Assembly (NCBI RefSeq): GCF_040833965.1
Contig: NZ_CP162142.1
Coordinates: 1,327,001-1,391,000 of the forward strand
Reading direction: 5' to 3'
From: Leptospira sp. WS39.C2
Lineage (GTDB): Bacteria > Spirochaetota > Leptospiria > Leptospirales > Leptospiraceae
DNA length: 64,000 nucleotides
A program made the translations under genes and the position numbers. The notes beneath the pieces are model-generated. The model did not search any database. It worked only from the letters and a program-made list of their open reading frames with translations, and had not been told where the DNA came from. Shown one piece after another: positions 20,703-29,398 of this stretch. Every line of letters starts with the position of its first letter. The stretch's first letter is position 1.

Positions 20703-22387
20703 GTAGTTTCCTTTTTGATTCGATTGTAAAATGTTCCTGTAACGATCAGTGTGATTCCTAAAAATAACCCGGCAAGGATACGATACCCTAAAGCTAAATT
20801 CCAAAAATCATAGAGATAAAATTTGGTAACAACCAGTGCAAGAGATACAAATCCAATCACCTTTAAGGATTGGATTTGTTTTTGGAATCCAATCACAAGA
20901 GTGATGAGACCATACAGAATCAAACTGATTGAATAGAGAAAAAGTCGTTTTTCTTCCGGGAAACCAAGGTAAATTTCTACAAAGTTTCCAAGTAAAAAAT
21001 AAGGATAAGCGGCATACAAAAACAGTTTAGAAAAGGTTGAAAAATGCCTACTATACCAGTAGGAAAAAACTAAATACAAACTTCCTGTAACAAATATTAG
21101 AAATCTACCATTAACAAAAGGGATTTCATTAAAAGAACGATAGGTAAAAGCAAATATATAAAACAAAGCAAAGAACCAAACAGGGAATGTTGCTAAATAC
21201 ATATACATCTGTTTTGAATAAGTTGCTGCGATCGTGACAACAAAAGCAAAACTAATCAAGCTGAATGCGAGAACCTTTCCAGTCATTCCCATAACAATCA
21301 CACTGATGATAAGAGGTAATCCATAAAGACCAATGATATCGTAGGTTTTTTTTGAATATTCGGTTAAGATTGTATCTTTTAGCGACCTTTGGTAAAGCGC
21401 ATAAAATAGAATGAGAACGAGTGTTAGTAAAAATGGTTTTAATGTTGGGTAAAAAATTCCAAAAATCCAAAAGGATTGTAAAAATCCAAGTCCCAAAGTA
21501 AATCCAATTGTAACTAACGTAAAGATAGGATTTCTGTCTTTTGTAACTTTTAGAATTTCGAATTCCCTTATCAAAAATAAAAGGTAAACTCCAATTTGAA
21601 ACATTAATGGGAAAAATACTTTTGATTCCTCCAGTTTAGAGTCTGCCCAAGTAGCAAAAATTAGGTGGTTTGCAAATAAAATGAGTAGTGGTACGACTTT
21701 CCATGGCATATCTTTTCGAATCAAAAAAAATAGAACATTCCAAATGATTAGGTAGGTAAATAAAAACGGATACGAGTTTTGGCCTGTGGAAACTAAAATT
21801 GGAGAAAGAAAAACACCTAAACTGGCAAATCCAAAGAGTACCTCGCTTTTTTCTGCATAGGAAATTCCAACTGCCGTTAAACTCAGTAAGATAAGACCAA
21901 TGAAACATGTTTCTGTCCCATACAAATCATACCAAACATAACCAGAATAATAAGCAGAAAATAAAACAGCAATGCCTAGTCCAAGTAAACTTGGCGATAA
22001 ATAGGGCCGAGTTTCCCTCGTTTTGAAACCATACCATAAAATTGGTATAGAAGAAAGGATACCAATCCAAATCCGGACTGATTCATTGATCCAATATTCT
22101 TCAATGGCCATATAGAAAAACCAAATTGATGCAAGGGCCAGTGAAAATACCCCAAGTTTCACAAATAAATTTTGGCCAATCCATTGGATGAACCAATTCG
22201 GACCTTCTTCAATAGAAACAGGTTCAGAGATGGTTGTAACAGTTGTTTGGTTTTTTGGGTCTAAACTAACGGTTTTTTGCGTGGGTTTTTGATCTGAAAG
22301 GGAAAGGACTTTTTCTTTTAAGTAAAAAAGTTCTCTCTCCATCGATTGGATTTTGGATAAAATTTCTTTTGTTTCTTTTTCTTCCAC
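20699..22387 (-). CDS. DUF2339-family polytopic membrane protein
   Basis: This 562-residue protein has a short N-terminal coiled-coil-like segment (residues about 1-35, rich in Glu, Lys and Leu), a Ser/Thr/Pro-rich linker, and then some 14-16 hydrophobic helices filling the rest. This architecture is that of DUF2339 predicted membrane proteins. The start appears to be GTG at 22387, but no good ribosome-binding site precedes it and the codon lies in one arm of an 11-base inverted repeat. ATG at 22342 is an alternative start. Its stop is fused to the start of the DUF3999 gene. The function is unknown; the pair probably forms an inner-membrane/periplasm unit. Confidence 0.78.
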   Translation of the reverse strand: MEEKETKEILSKIQSMERELFYLKEKVLSLSDQKPTQKTVSLDPKNQTTVTTISEPVSIEEGPNWFIQWIGQNLFVKLGVFSLALASIWFFYMAIEEYWINESVRIWIGILSSIPILWYGFKTRETRPYLSPSLLGLGIAVLFSAYYSGYVWYDLYGTETCFIGLILLSLTAVGISYAEKSEVLFGFASLGVFLSPILVSTGQNSYPFLFTYLIIWNVLFFLIRKDMPWKVVPLLILFANHLIFATWADSKLEESKVFFPLMFQIGVYLLFLIREFEILKVTKDRNPIFTLVTIGFTLGLGFLQSFWIFGIFYPTLKPFLLTLVLILFYALYQRSLKDTILTEYSKKTYDIIGLYGLPLIISVIVMGMTGKVLAFSLISFAFVVTIAATYSKQMYMYLATFPVWFFALFYIFAFTYRSFNEIPFVNGRFLIFVTGSLYLVFSYWYSRHFSTFSKLFLYAAYPYFLLGNFVEIYLGFPEEKRLFLYSISLILYGLITLVIGFQKQIQSLKVIGFVSLALVVTKFYLYDFWNLALGYRILAGLFLGITLIVTGTFYNRIKKETT

Positions 22388-22411
22388 CTGGGAGAGATTA
22401 CAGGTGGAAGA
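22380..22411 (-). promoter_or_regulatory. 11-bp perfect inverted repeat over the DUF2339 start
   Basis: TCTTCCACCTG (22380-22390) and CAGGTGGAAGA (22401-22411) are perfect reverse complements around a ten-base loop. The GTG start (22387-22385 on the minus strand) falls within the proximal arm. The hairpin lies 20 bases after the ispG stop. On the minus strand it is followed by an A-rich, not T-rich, sequence, so a classic terminator is unlikely. It may control initiation of DUF2339 or protect the ispG mRNA end. Confidence 0.5.
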
Positions 22412-22430
22412 TACAAAAGGAAACTATTTT

Positions 22431-24452
22431 TTATTCAGGATCGTTCCACATTCCATTTTCACGGATGAGTTCGATAAGAAGATCAGGTGCTTCCGTTTCA
22501 GATACACCTTTTTTTACAATTTCCTTTCCTTTGTAGAGGTGGACTTTACCAATCCCTGCTCCCACATAACCAAAATCAGCATCAGCCATTTCACCAGGAC
22601 CATTTACTATACATCCCATCACTGCGATTTTGACACCTTTTAAATGCCCTGTTTTTTCTTTGATTTTAGCTGTTGTTGTCTGGAGATCAAACATGGTTCG
22701 TCCACAAGAAGGACAAGAGATATATTCTGTTTTCGTTAACCGAAGTCGTGTCGCTTGTAAAATGTCAAAACTCAAATGTAAACATTCTTCCGCTTCTCCA
22801 TCTCCAAAAGAAAGCCGAATGATATCTCCTATCCCATCGAGTAAACTCCCTCCTGCTTGGATGGAAGCATCGTATAATAATTGGTCTTTATTTTTTCCTG
22901 ATACATTTAATACAATTGGGTAGTCAGATTCTTTTAATAAATTGGCAAGTTTTCTTGTTGTAAGAAGGTCACCATCTTTTAAGGAAAATAGGATATTTTC
23001 CATATTTCTTTTTTTACATTCCCAAAGGATCTTAGTCACATCTTCTATGTTAGTTGCTGCAAAAGTCCATTCAACGGAACGTTTATCCTTGGCATACCGG
23101 AATACAAATTGTAAAAGATCTTCTAAGGATTCTTCCGATTCCTTTAAAAATATTGAAGGAGGAATGACCCATTTTTGGAACCTATATAAATCTTCAGCAA
23201 ATGTTTCGTATTGGTAAAGTAAATCAAGGGAGAGTTCTACTGAAACGGGAAGGGGAAAGGACCCTCTTCTTACCATAGTTCCAAGAGATAATAAGTCTAA
23301 TTCAGAATTGATTTCAAAATGTAAAAGTTCGGGAACTCTTCCTGATTTTGTCCCTCTTTGGATGATGTTAAGAACTTCTTCTGTTGTCCCTTCACCATAG
23401 AATGGAATACAAGATTCAATACGAACTGGATTTGTATCACCAATCATTTGGTTTCCAATGGATAATTCTCTTGAATAAAAACGAGAGTATTGGAATGGAT
23501 CGCGAAATTCTGTGTATATAGTATCTTTTTCTTTAGAATTTTGATTATTTGTAAAAGATGATAAATACAAATCGTTGTATTTGCGTACAAGTTCTTTTGC
23601 AACAGGGATTTCGTGGATGGCATCTTCTGTAAGAGAAACACGAATTGTATCACCAAGACCATCTTCGAGTAAACTTCCGATTCCAATTGCCGATTTGATC
23701 CTTCCATCTTTTCCATCCCCAGCTTCTGTTACACCCAAGTGGAGTGGGTAGTCCATCCCTAAGTCATAGAATCTAGAGACTAACATACGATAGGCTTGGA
23801 TCATCACTTGAGGGTTCGATGCCTTCATAGAAACAACGATGTCTTGGTAAGAATTTCTTTCCGCTATACGAATGAATTCCAAAGCGGATTCCACCATACC
23901 AAGTGGTGTGTCTCCAAATCGGTTCATAATGCGGTCTGATAAACTTCCATGGTTGGTTCCAATTCTCATCGCAACACCAAGTTCTTTAGCTCGGAGGACG
24001 AGGGGAGTGAAAACTTCTTCGATTCGTTCTAACTCTTCATTATAATCTTTGTCTGTGTATTCAATGATTTCAAATTTTTTTTTGTCAGCAAAATTACCAG
24101 GATTGATACGAACCTTTTCAACCCATTCCACACATTTTAAAGCGACTTGTGGAGTGAAGTGGATATCTGCCACTAGTGGGACTTTTAGACCCAGTTCTTT
24201 CATTCTTTTTCGGATATTGGGTAAATTATCTGCATCCGCTTGACTAGGTACTGTTAGGCGAACAATTTCGGAACCTGCTTTTTCTAAATCCAAAATTTGT
24301 TGGATGCTTGCATCCGTATCTCTTGTGTTAGATGTAATCATAGATTGGACTCGGATTGGATTTTTTCCTCCAATTCCAACATCTCCTACCTTCACTTCTC
24401 GGGTAGGGCGTCTTTTGTAGAAAAAGGGCGATTCGTTATATTTGGTGCTCAT
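22431..24452 (-). CDS. ispG: 4-hydroxy-3-methylbut-2-enyl-diphosphate synthase, long form
   Basis: IspG (GcpE) reduces methylerythritol cyclodiphosphate in the MEP isoprenoid pathway, using a [4Fe-4S] cluster. The N-terminal TIM barrel starts near residue 13 (RREVKVGDVGIGG-like, then RVQSMITSNT). The Fe-S domain at the C-terminus carries Cys580, Cys583, Cys614 and Glu621 (CPSC, GCIVNGPGE). The 673 residues are far more than the ~370 of E. coli, with a large middle domain (about 280-570). This is the three-domain type known from plants, Chlamydia, Bacteroidetes and Leptospira, so it is not a fusion artefact. The intergenic 24453-24592 separates it from the divergent small gene. Confidence 0.95.
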   Translation of the reverse strand: MSTKYNESPFFYKRRPTREVKVGDVGIGGKNPIRVQSMITSNTRDTDASIQQILDLEKAGSEIVRLTVPSQADADNLPNIRKRMKELGLKVPLVADIHFTPQVALKCVEWVEKVRINPGNFADKKKFEIIEYTDKDYNEELERIEEVFTPLVLRAKELGVAMRIGTNHGSLSDRIMNRFGDTPLGMVESALEFIRIAERNSYQDIVVSMKASNPQVMIQAYRMLVSRFYDLGMDYPLHLGVTEAGDGKDGRIKSAIGIGSLLEDGLGDTIRVSLTEDAIHEIPVAKELVRKYNDLYLSSFTNNQNSKEKDTIYTEFRDPFQYSRFYSRELSIGNQMIGDTNPVRIESCIPFYGEGTTEEVLNIIQRGTKSGRVPELLHFEINSELDLLSLGTMVRRGSFPLPVSVELSLDLLYQYETFAEDLYRFQKWVIPPSIFLKESEESLEDLLQFVFRYAKDKRSVEWTFAATNIEDVTKILWECKKRNMENILFSLKDGDLLTTRKLANLLKESDYPIVLNVSGKNKDQLLYDASIQAGGSLLDGIGDIIRLSFGDGEAEECLHLSFDILQATRLRLTKTEYISCPSCGRTMFDLQTTTAKIKEKTGHLKGVKIAVMGCIVNGPGEMADADFGYVGAGIGKVHLYKGKEIVKKGVSETEAPDLLIELIRENGMWNDPE

Positions 24453-24592
24453 TTGAATCTTATGTTCTCATTATCTAGAAAATTTAATTCGAAATTTTGG
24501 GCAAGCAGTATGAAAAAAATCTGTGAGTTTCAATTTCACTCACTCCCAAACCGAAAATCAAATTAGGAAGAAAACCTGGGCTTTTTAAACCA

Positions 24593-24877
24593 ATGAACAC
24601 GGAAGTTAAACAAGGATTACAACGCAAATACCGAGTGCAGGTGACTGTGGCAATTTACCGTGAGGGAAATTTGTCTTATAAAAGTGAAATTTTATCACCT
24701 GCTTATTATGATAAAAGGCAAGAGGCTCGCGACCATATCCGCCAAGAAATCCGCGAACGGTTAGCCCATTCCAAATTCTTCCGTTCCACCCGTTTGGACT
24801 ATGATTTAGTCAGATATACAGAGGAAGGAAGTTGTAATACCTTTCTTCGGTATAGCATCCAAGACTCGGACATTTGA
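24593..24877 (+). CDS. Small conserved-looking protein coupled to mutY
   Basis: I do not recognise the family of this 94-residue protein. It is highly charged, without signal peptide or membrane segment. A beta-strand-like opening (KYRVQVTVAIYR) is followed by a basic helical stretch rich in Arg/Glu (about residues 42-62) and a final strand region. The ATG at 24593 has no close ribosome-binding site (AGGAAG lies about 20 bases upstream). Its TGA overlaps the TTG start of mutY (24874), which indicates coupled translation and argues that the frame is real. The preceding 140 bases form a divergent promoter region with ispG, holding a six-base inverted repeat (24523-24543). A nucleic-acid-binding role would fit the charge but is only a guess. 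Confidence 0.6.
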   Translation: MNTEVKQGLQRKYRVQVTVAIYREGNLSYKSEILSPAYYDKRQEARDHIRQEIRERLAHSKFFRSTRLDYDLVRYTEEGSCNTFLRYSIQDSDI

Positions 24878-25935
24878 ACCCACAAAAAAAACTCCGCGAA
24901 TGGTATCTTTTAAACAAACGAGAGTTACCATTTCGTAACAAAAAACAAGCTTATCCCATTTGGATTTCAGAAGTGATGTTGCAACAAACAAGGGTTGCTG
25001 CTATGTTACCTTTGTTTGAGAACTTCCTAAAACGTTTTCCGAACCCAGAGACTCTTGCCAAATCTTCTGAAGAAGAAGTCCTCTCCTATTGGAAGGGGCT
25101 TGGTTATTATAGTCGTGCAAGGAATATTCGGAAAGCAGCCATCCAACTCGTAGACCAATACAATGGTTCTTTTCCTAAAAATTTGGAATTGGTTTTAAAA
25201 CTACCTGGTATTGGAAATTATACAGCGAGAGCAGTCCTTTCCATTGCATACGATTTACCATTAGCGGTTCTTGACGGTAATGTCAAACGTGTCTTGTCGC
25301 GTTACTTTGGTTATACGGTAAATATCCTCGGTCCAAAAGCGGACTTAGATCTCCAAAAAATGGCAGACGATTTTTTAAACAGAGAATACCCGGGTGACCA
25401 CAACCAAGCGGTGATGGAACTCGGGGCAATGTTATGTTTACCTGAATCACCTAAGTGTTTGTTATGTCCATTGACGGAAGGTTGTTTTTCTCGTATCCAC
25501 GGAAAAACGAAAGAGATCCCCGTTCGCGAAAAAAATCAAAAACAAATTCGATTAACTGGTGAGATTTGGGTGATCCAAAAAGAGGATTTATACCTTCTCA
25601 TCAAAGAACCAAAAACTCGTTTTTTAAAAGGAATGTTCCACCTTCCCTATGGATTTTTAGGTGATCTACCTAATGAAGAATACGAACCTTCTGAATTGTT
25701 TCTTTTTTTGCGAAAACATTGGAAATTGACTCCATCAATTGGAACGGTCAAACATACAATCACACATCATAAATTAGAATATTCTGTTCCACACTTAAAA
25801 CTCAGCCATATTCAAGAATTGGAAACTCAATTAAGATCACTAACAATCGAATTTAAGTGGGTGGAATTGGAACAATTAGAAACTGAATTCCCTTCTTCCT
25901 TAGCAAGGAAAGTGAAAAAGATTTTGCTTTACTAA
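24874..25935 (+). CDS. mutY: A/G-specific adenine DNA glycosylase
   Basis: MutY removes adenine mispaired with 8-oxoguanine. The helix-hairpin-helix glycosylase core shows Glu33 in SEVMLQQTRV and the catalytic Asp134 in LDGNVKRVLSR. The [4Fe-4S] ligands are Cys188, Cys195, Cys198 and Cys204, with the exact C-x6-C-x2-C-x5-C spacing. A NUDIX-like C-terminal domain (about 225-350) that reads 8-oxoG is present. The 353-residue length is normal. Translation starts at TTG 24874, overlapping the stop of the upstream small gene; no ATG fits the conserved N-terminus. Confidence 0.95.
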   Translation: MNPQKKLREWYLLNKRELPFRNKKQAYPIWISEVMLQQTRVAAMLPLFENFLKRFPNPETLAKSSEEEVLSYWKGLGYYSRARNIRKAAIQLVDQYNGSFPKNLELVLKLPGIGNYTARAVLSIAYDLPLAVLDGNVKRVLSRYFGYTVNILGPKADLDLQKMADDFLNREYPGDHNQAVMELGAMLCLPESPKCLLCPLTEGCFSRIHGKTKEIPVREKNQKQIRLTGEIWVIQKEDLYLLIKEPKTRFLKGMFHLPYGFLGDLPNEEYEPSELFLFLRKHWKLTPSIGTVKHTITHHKLEYSVPHLKLSHIQELETQLRSLTIEFKWVELEQLETEFPSSLARKVKKILLY

Positions 25936-25964
25936 TCCCAAATACCACTTACGATTTTCGGGCT

Positions 25965-28688
25965 ATGGCAGAGATCATTGTATGGTTAGAATTGGTCATT
26001 TCCAAAATCCCACTGCCTATCTTAGAAGTTTGGGGGAGATTTGCTTTTTTACTCGGATCTCTCATCGCCATATTTGCATATACTGGTTTTACCTTTCGAA
26101 ACGGGAAACAATTCCGAATTTCAAGAGAAGTTTGGAATTGGAATCTCAAAAGTTTTTATTTTTTTCTCATCACCTTTGTTTCTATTTTTATCACAGGGTA
26201 TTTAGGTAGTTCCATTGTCCTCATCCCTGGTGCACAAACATTAGAAAGTTTAAAAGATTTATCCGTTTTCCTTTGCCTTAACTTTTTTGGATACCCAGCT
26301 TTACTTGCAGTTCCCTTTGCCTACGGACTTTCCGATTTGATCGAAGGAGTACCTCCCGATTTTTTATGGGATTGGTTGCCTGGGTATTTTATCAATCCAT
26401 CTTTGTTTTGGATATCATACCAAATGATAGGTAAGTCTCCAAACTTTAAAAGAGTGTGGAATTGGATTTATTATTGTATTTTTGTATTTTTGTTTCTGTT
26501 ACTGGAACCATTTTTATGGGGATACCTCTGTTCCAAACAATTTGGTCCAGAAATTTCCTATCATACCATTAGTTCTGCGTTGATTTTTACAACTGGGATC
26601 ACTTGGATACTCGCTCCACTAGTTACTTTGTTTATGTTTCCTCTTGTAAAACGGATAGGATACTTTTGGGCCGAAATCCCATTCCAAGTGAAAGAAGTAA
26701 GCATAAGTGAACCTAGACTCGTTTGGACATCCGTTTCCCAAAATAAAAATGTTTCTAATGAATATGCAGAAGACCGAACAGGAATTTCATTACAATTATT
26801 CATCGTTGCACCTTTTGTTTGTTTGGTATTATTTTTAGTTGGAATCACATCCTATGTAACATTAAAAAATGCGGAAGAATCAGCCTATCAAATGGTGGAA
26901 ATTTTACACAAACAATGGTCTAAAAACATTCGATTACAATTATCAGAAATGGAATCGAAGTTAGGAGATGGTTTTGCCGATCCCAGTTTGATACAACAAG
27001 TTTTGGATACATCAATTGTGAATACACAGGGAAGGGTGTTTTTGTTGGATTCTCATTTGTCTCTTATATCAAGTTTATCGGCGGAACCTAAAACATCCCG
27101 ATTGTTAGATACTTTACGTGTAGAGTTAAAAAAACAATCGAGTGACATTCGTTATCCAGAAACTAAATTGAGTTTTTCCGTTGTTACAAAAAAACCTTTA
27201 TCGAGGGAAAATTGGAATGCCAATGTTTCCCGATATGAAGTGTCAAAAAATAAAGAGACCATCTACCTCGTTACACTGTTTCCATACTCTTTTTATTTAA
27301 GCGGTGTATATACGGGGAATAGTGAATCGGCAATGGTATTTGCATGGGCTATTCTTTTAAGTCTTATCCTGGCCGTTATTTTGGCGGAACTTGTAACAAG
27401 ACCCATCTTACGTTTTTCAACTGCTTCCAAGTCACTTGCCAAAGGAGATTGGGATATCCCTGTTGGGGAGAGTATGATTGCGGAATTACGTGGTCTATCT
27501 GATGCATTTCGTTTTATGTCGAGAGAGTTGAAAACAAGTTTTGAACGTGTGAGTGCAAGCCAACGGATGGTAATGGAAACAAACACTAATTTAGAAAAAA
27601 TTGTAAACGACCGAACAGTGGCTCTAATGGAAAGTAATCGGAATTTACTAGATACCATTGAAACAAAAGAAAGAATATTACTCGACCTTCACAATACACA
27701 AAACCAATTATTACTCAGCGAAAAATTAGCCGCACTCGGTCAGTTTGCCGCAGGTATCACACATGAACTGAATACACCACTCGGTGCTATATCTTCAAGT
27801 GTTCGAGCCATGTCTGAAATATTAAAAAAAGATATCATCCACCTCCCTAAATTTTTAGATTCTTTAAATTCAGAAGCACTAGAAGATTTTCAAACATTAC
27901 TTTTATTAAGTGTCAATTTTGGAGATAAAAATTCAGGTTTACTAAGCCGCGCTGAAAAAAAAGAAAGATTAGCAGTTTTACAAGAAAAAAACATAGATTC
28001 ACCAGAAGAGATATTAGACCATCTAACATCAATAGGTGTCACACATTGGGATACAAAAATTTATGAGATTATACGAAAACCCGGGGCAAATGTACTTTTG
28101 CAAAATGTTGTCACATTAGGGAGTTTGTATCGCTTGGTATATGTCGTTCAATCTGCTACGGAAAAAGCCTCACATGTAGTCAATGCACTCAAACATTACC
28201 TGTATACTGACCAAACAGTAACGGATACTAACTCACAAAAGGTGAATATTCCCTCAGAATTAGATTCTATATTGACACTTTACCAAGCAAAAATTAAAAA
28301 AGATGTGGAAATCATCAAAAACTATTTCACATCTGATTCTTGTTTGGCGGATCGAGATAAACTCAATCAAGTATGGATCAATTTAATCAATAATGCTTTA
28401 CAAGCAATGGATTACAAAGGTAAGATTAAAATTTCTGTGACAACAGAATCAGAGTTTATCCTAACTTCTATTAAGGATAGTGGAAGAGGCATTGAACCAG
28501 AAATCCAAGATAAGATCTTTTTACCATTTTTTACGACAAAAAAACATGGAGAAGGGATTGGGCTTGGGCTTGACATTTGTAAACAAATCGTGGAAAAAAT
28601 GAATGGAAAAATTGATTTTATTTCGGATCCCACTGGAACGGAATTCAGGGTGTACATACCAAAAGTATTGGAAGGGGAAAAAGTTTGA
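25965..28688 (+). CDS. Membrane sensor histidine kinase with split dimerisation domain
   Basis: This 907-residue kinase has two membrane modules. The first holds about six helices (residues 1-235). The second is a periplasmic sensor flanked by helices near residues 275-300 and 448-470. A HAMP domain (about 470-525) and a coiled coil follow. The phosphoacceptor is His600 in [10 protein letters not shown], and the HATPase domain (about 760-900) shows N, G1 and G2 motifs ([23 protein letters not shown]). About 100 residues (roughly 620-716) separate the His helix from the second helix of the dimerisation domain, which is unusual. The stop overlaps the TTG start of the response regulator, so the two form a pair. 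The signal sensed is unknown. Confidence 0.88.
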   Translation: MAEIIVWLELVISKIPLPILEVWGRFAFLLGSLIAIFAYTGFTFRNGKQFRISREVWNWNLKSFYFFLITFVSIFITGYLGSSIVLIPGAQTLESLKDLSVFLCLNFFGYPALLAVPFAYGLSDLIEGVPPDFLWDWLPGYFINPSLFWISYQMIGKSPNFKRVWNWIYYCIFVFLFLLLEPFLWGYLCSKQFGPEISYHTISSALIFTTGITWILAPLVTLFMFPLVKRIGYFWAEIPFQVKEVSISEPRLVWTSVSQNKNVSNEYAEDRTGISLQLFIVAPFVCLVLFLVGITSYVTLKNAEESAYQMVEILHKQWSKNIRLQLSEMESKLGDGFADPSLIQQVLDTSIVNTQGRVFLLDSHLSLISSLSAEPKTSRLLDTLRVELKKQSSDIRYPETKLSFSVVTKKPLSRENWNANVSRYEVSKNKETIYLVTLFPYSFYLSGVYTGNSESAMVFAWAILLSLILAVILAELVTRPILRFSTASKSLAKGDWDIPVGESMIAELRGLSDAFRFMSRELKTSFERVSASQRMVMETNTNLEKIVNDRTVALMESNRNLLDTIETKERILLDLHNTQNQLLLSEKLAALGQFAAGITHELNTPLGAISSSVRAMSEILKKDIIHLPKFLDSLNSEALEDFQTLLLLSVNFGDKNSGLLSRAEKKERLAVLQEKNIDSPEEILDHLTSIGVTHWDTKIYEIIRKPGANVLLQNVVTLGSLYRLVYVVQSATEKASHVVNALKHYLYTDQTVTDTNSQKVNIPSELDSILTLYQAKIKKDVEIIKNYFTSDSCLADRDKLNQVWINLINNALQAMDYKGKIKISVTTESEFILTSIKDSGRGIEPEIQDKIFLPFFTTKKHGEGIGLGLDICKQIVEKMNGKIDFISDPTGTEFRVYIPKVLEGEKV

Positions 28689-29101
28689 ATTTATCACAGA
28701 TCAAAAATGAGAAAAATGCAATTTTATGTGTTGATGACGAACCCATCCTTCTCTTATCTCTCGTACAAGAACTAAAAAGGGAGATTGGCGGTAGTTATAC
28801 CTACGAAACTGCTCAAAATCCAGAAGAAGCGATGGAAGTGATCGATGACCTTTGCCAATCAGGTGTAGAAGTTATCCTCATTCTTTCAGATTGGCTTATG
28901 CCAGGGATGCGAGGGGATGAATTTCTCATCAAAGTCCACCAAAAATACCCACATATCAAATCCATCCTCATTTCTGGGCATGCAGATCGGGATGCGATCA
29001 ATCGTGTGAAAGAGGAAGCCAAAACTTACGCGATTTTTTCCAAACCTTGGAACACCAAGGAACTTTTGGATGCTGTTCGTTTCTGTTGCAATTTGACCTA
29101 A
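28685..29101 (+). CDS. Single-domain response regulator (CheY-like)
   Basis: This 138-residue protein is a stand-alone receiver domain. It shows the acidic pair in CVDDEP, the phosphoacceptor Asp in [11 protein letters not shown], the conserved Ser/Thr position in LISGHAD and the Lys in SKPWN. It has no output domain, so it probably passes the signal to another protein or acts in a phosphorelay. The KPWN ending is common in receivers of HD-GYP and hybrid-kinase systems. TTG at 28685 overlaps the stop of the upstream kinase, which makes that kinase its likely partner. Confidence 0.88.
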   Translation: MNLSQIKNEKNAILCVDDEPILLLSLVQELKREIGGSYTYETAQNPEEAMEVIDDLCQSGVEVILILSDWLMPGMRGDEFLIKVHQKYPHIKSILISGHADRDAINRVKEEAKTYAIFSKPWNTKELLDAVRFCCNLT

Positions 29102-29120
29102 GTCCAATTTTCTGGACTTA
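29099..29120 (+). promoter_or_regulatory. 8-bp perfect inverted repeat in the leader of the Smr gene
   Basis: TAAGTCCA (29099-29106) pairs with TGGACTTA (29113-29120) over a six-base loop. The left arm begins at the stop codon of the response regulator and the right arm ends two bases before the GTG start at 29123. The only candidate ribosome-binding bases (GGA, 29114-29116) are in the stem. No T-tract follows. It may tune translation of the Smr gene within the operon. Confidence 0.4.
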
Positions 29121-29122
29121 CG

Positions 29123-29398
29123 GTGCGTACGATTTACATCCGCAAACTCCGATTCGAAGAAGCTCGGACCAAACTCGAAAGGGAACTCCATGAAGCATTT
29201 ATGGACGGGGAAACCTATGTAGAAATCCTACATGGGATTGGGGAAGGGGTATTACGCCGAATGGCGATTGACTACGTGACCACCTCAGGGTTTTTGAAAT
29301 TAGTGGAATCCGATCCAATGTTCCGACAAAATCCTGGCAGCACCCTTGTGGAAATCCTCGCTCCTTCCAAAGAATACATCAATCGATTGAAAGCATGA
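29123..29398 (+). CDS. Small Smr-domain protein
   Basis: This 91-residue protein is essentially a single Smr (MutS2 C-terminal-like) domain. The start matches the DLR/L-type strand and helix (IYIRKLRFEEARTKLERELHEA is longer than needed; the key part is the helix after LRFEEA). The catalytic-site-like HGIGEGVLRR lies near residue 37 and GSTLVEI near residue 75. Smr domains are often nucleases or nucleic-acid binders; stand-alone versions are widespread and poorly characterised. GTG at 29123 is the start. The stop overlaps the cimA ATG by four bases. Confidence 0.75.
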   Translation: MRTIYIRKLRFEEARTKLERELHEAFMDGETYVEILHGIGEGVLRRMAIDYVTTSGFLKLVESDPMFRQNPGSTLVEILAPSKEYINRLKA

